From Thermoplasmata archaeon M9B2D (GTDB lineage Archaea > Thermoplasmatota > E2 > DHVEG-1): a DNA stretch of 16,687 nt. Shown here piece by piece: positions 14,720-16,687 of this stretch; the stretch's first letter is position 1; every line of letters starts with the position of its first letter. The translations under genes and the position numbers were made by a program. The notes below the pieces were generated by a model. It made no database searches, was not told the DNA's origin, and was given only the letters and a program-made list of their open reading frames with translations. Where the stretch lies: assembly GCA_002900555.1 (NCBI GenBank), contig MUGD01000039.1, positions 1 to 16,687 of the forward strand. The letters run 5' to 3'.

Positions 14720-15643
14720 ATGACTTTTGATAGAAAAACACTTGTTATTCCAGATAGAACCTTGTTCGAGGAGAAGTTGATACTAACCAAAGGCGATGTC
14801 GTAATCGGTGATCGTTCTTTCCTGAGATTCGGAATTAATACTGATGGTAGAATTTTTGTCGGTGAACATGCAATTATCGACGGCAATCTTGATTCCCCTC
14901 ATGATGTACGCGTCGATATTTTTTCGACGATAGGCGGAGACATTAAAAGCGGGGGGAACGTGTATTTAGGAGAGAAAACAAAAATAAAGGGGGCTTTGTC
15001 ACTCAAAGGTGATTTAGATGTCGGTGACAGTGTTGAGATTGAAAAAGGATTCGAAGCAAAAGGATGGATAAACATTAGGAACCCGATTCCTATTGTCATA
15101 TATATATTTGTATATCTTTTACAATTGCTAAAAATGGGAAGAAGCGAAGAAATCGAACGAATACTTGAAGAACTTGAACAAAACGATGGCGATACCATAC
15201 CAATCTCAGAGTCTTTTTTATTTTTACCAAATAACTCTCTTATTAGCACATCAAATTCCAAGGTAGAAGGCAGCGTTCAAATTGGTAAACAATGCAAACT
15301 ATTAGGTAACTACGATATTAAGGGAAATGTTTCTGTTGACGAGAAATCAGAGATCTTTGGCGCATTGAAAGCAACTGGGAACGTCTTTATCGGTAAAAAG
15401 GTAAAAATCTACGGTGACATTACATCTACAGGGATGGTCAACATTACAGAACAAGTGGATATTAAAGGCAATGTGACAGCTGAGGAAATATTACTATCAA
15501 AAACTGCCGTAATACAGGGGACACTTCTAGCGAAGAAAGGAATTTCTTTTATCGACATATCAAAGGAACAAGCCATTGAAAAAGTGAAGCGGTATGATAA
15601 TGATGTAGACGTTGTAGATGAAGTAAAAAAAATGTTGGAGTAG
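14720..15643 (+). CDS. Bactofilin-like polymer-forming protein with central membrane segment
   Basis: This 307-residue protein is built of short beta repeats with regular glycine and hydrophobic spacing (GDVVIGD, GNVYLGEKTKIKG, GSVQIGKQCKLLG, GNVFIGKKVKIYG), typical of the bactofilin right-handed beta helix. The repeats form two blocks (about residues 20-118 and 175-275). Between them lies a hydrophobic segment IPIVIYIFVYLLQLL (123-137), then an acidic helix (IERILEELEQ). It ends in a charged helical tail. Bactofilins polymerise into cytoskeletal filaments, often at the membrane. A frame extending back to 14600 exists, but the TATA box lies inside that extension, so the ATG at 14720 is used. 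The stop is six bases before the YchF gene, whose Shine-Dalgarno is in its last codons. A link to cell shape or membrane organisation is inferred. Confidence 0.75.
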   Translation: MTFDRKTLVIPDRTLFEEKLILTKGDVVIGDRSFLRFGINTDGRIFVGEHAIIDGNLDSPHDVRVDIFSTIGGDIKSGGNVYLGEKTKIKGALSLKGDLDVGDSVEIEKGFEAKGWINIRNPIPIVIYIFVYLLQLLKMGRSEEIERILEELEQNDGDTIPISESFLFLPNNSLISTSNSKVEGSVQIGKQCKLLGNYDIKGNVSVDEKSEIFGALKATGNVFIGKKVKIYGDITSTGMVNITEQVDIKGNVTAEEILLSKTAVIQGTLLAKKGISFIDISKEQAIEKVKRYDNDVDVVDEVKKMLE

Positions 15644-15649
15644 AAAAAA

Positions 15650-16687
15650 ATGCAACTGGGCATTGTTGGAAAACCAAATGTTGGAAAATCCACTTTCTTC
15701 AACGCTGCAACCAAAGCACATGCAGAAATTGCAAATTACCCGTTCACTACTATTGATGCAAACCGCGGCGTCATGTACATCCGCAAAGCATGTCCTTGTA
15801 GAGACGCACACGTGACCTGTACACCTCATAATTCACGATGCGTTGATGGGATACGATTTGTGCCAATCGAAGCAATCGATGTTGCTGGACTTGTACCTGA
15901 CGCACATAAAGGAAAAGGACTTGGTAACAAGTTTCTCGATGATTTACGACAAGCCCATGCGCTCATCCATATCGTAGATGCCTCAGGAAGTACTGATGCA
16001 GAGGGAAATCCCTGTGATGTCGGTAGCCATGACCCCATCTCAGACGTTGTCTTTCTTGAAAAAGAAATCAATTACTGGCTCTTTGGCATTATTAAAAAAA
16101 GCTGGGAGATTATCGCAAGAAAATGTGAACTTGAAGGAAAAAAGATAGAAAAAATGCTTGCAGAACAACTAACAGGATTAGGAATTAAAGAAGAACACAT
16201 TACAGGTGCGATCAGAAAAATAAATCTTGATTCGACGAAACCATCTCAATGGAAAGACGAGCATGTTTTCCAACTTACCGACTATGTCCGTACGATAAGC
16301 AAGCCAATCATTATTGCATTTAACAAATCCGACAAAGCACCAGACGCTCTCATGACAAAAACAAACGAACTGACCAACTACATCGTTATTCCCTGTAGCG
16401 CAGAAAGCGAACTGGCATTAAACAACGCGGCAGAAAAGGGCATCATCGCATACACACCTGGGGCTAATGAATTTACACTCCTTAAAAAAGAAGGAGTTAC
16501 GGAAAACCAATTAAAGGCATTGGAATACATCAGAACACATGTGCTGACCAAATATGGATCAACTGGTGTACAGCGATGTATTGATGAAGCAGTCCGGATG
16601 CTTGACCTCATCGTCGTGTACCCTGTCGAAGATGAACATCACCTAACAGATAAAGAAGGACGGATACTTCCTGATGCGCATTTAGTC
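15650..16687 (+). CDS. ychF: Archaeal-type YchF/OLA1-family GTPase, 3' end cut by window edge
   Basis: The first 346 codons are present and open to the right edge. The G1 site is GKPNVGKST (7-15). The G3 site is D77-V-A-G80, and the G4 site is N225-K-S-D228. A cysteine cluster (C48, C50, C57, C64) lies between G1 and G3, usual for archaeal YchF and possibly a metal or redox site. The end of the window shows the start of the C-terminal TGS domain ([15 protein letters not shown]). The family (about 390-400 residues) hydrolyses ATP or GTP and associates with ribosomes, acting in stress responses. GGAG (15637-15640), within the end of the bactofilin-like gene, stands nine bases before the ATG, so the two genes are likely cotranscribed. 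Confidence 0.92.
   Translation, partial: MQLGIVGKPNVGKSTFFNAATKAHAEIANYPFTTIDANRGVMYIRKACPCRDAHVTCTPHNSRCVDGIRFVPIEAIDVAGLVPDAHKGKGLGNKFLDDLRQAHALIHIVDASGSTDAEGNPCDVGSHDPISDVVFLEKEINYWLFGIIKKSWEIIARKCELEGKKIEKMLAEQLTGLGIKEEHITGAIRKINLDSTKPSQWKDEHVFQLTDYVRTISKPIIIAFNKSDKAPDALMTKTNELTNYIVIPCSAESELALNNAAEKGIIAYTPGANEFTLLKKEGVTENQLKALEYIRTHVLTKYGSTGVQRCIDEAVRMLDLIVVYPVEDEHHLTDKEGRILPDAHLV

Overview
This window reads as AT-rich archaeal chromosome. The evidence is a membrane-anchored archaeal-type Lon protease (LonB), an archaeal NMN adenylyltransferase (NadM), an archaeal-type YchF GTPase with its cysteine cluster, several UbiA-family prenyltransferases, a geranylgeranyl-reductase-family flavoprotein, and TATA boxes about 30 bases upstream of several start codons (leaderless transcription). 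A euryarchaeal lineage, perhaps an uncultured member of Thermoplasmatota, is my guess from gene content only. No rRNA, tRNA, CRISPR array or insertion sequence was seen.

Layout. Positions 1-697 (minus strand) hold a MetV-like zinc protein followed at once by the first 19 codons of metF, a folate-type one-carbon module that runs off the left edge. Positions 838-7681 (plus strand) hold a compact set of isoprenoid genes: a small membrane protein, a CruF-like carotenoid hydratase, two different UbiA prenyltransferases, a geranylgeranyl-reductase-family enzyme, a CrtI/phytoene-desaturase-like oxidoreductase and a third UbiA. Positions 7829-11011 encode a 1060-residue unrecognised surface protein with a signal peptide, a large beta-rich ectodomain and five C-terminal membrane helices. 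A fourth UbiA (10986-11900, minus), closely similar to the third, converges on it with overlapping 3' ends. NadM and LonB follow on the minus strand. Divergent from LonB are a bactofilin-like protein with a membrane segment in its middle and a YchF GTPase cut by the right edge.

How the genes may work together. Four UbiA enzymes, a prenyl reductase, a polyene-type desaturase and a CruF hydratase within about 11 kb suggest a pathway that attaches, desaturates or saturates, and hydrates isoprenoid chains. Candidate products are a C50-type carotenoid, a modified archaeal ether lipid, or a prenylated quinone. No phytoene synthase, clear lycopene elongase or menaquinone ring gene is in the window, so the product cannot be fixed from sequence alone. 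The LonB, NadM, bactofilin and YchF genes look like ordinary housekeeping neighbours.

Several apparent ORF starts were revised. The TATA-to-ATG distance decides for the fourth UbiA (11900), the bactofilin (14720) and MetV (697). A Shine-Dalgarno sequence decides for the CrtI-like gene (5205).
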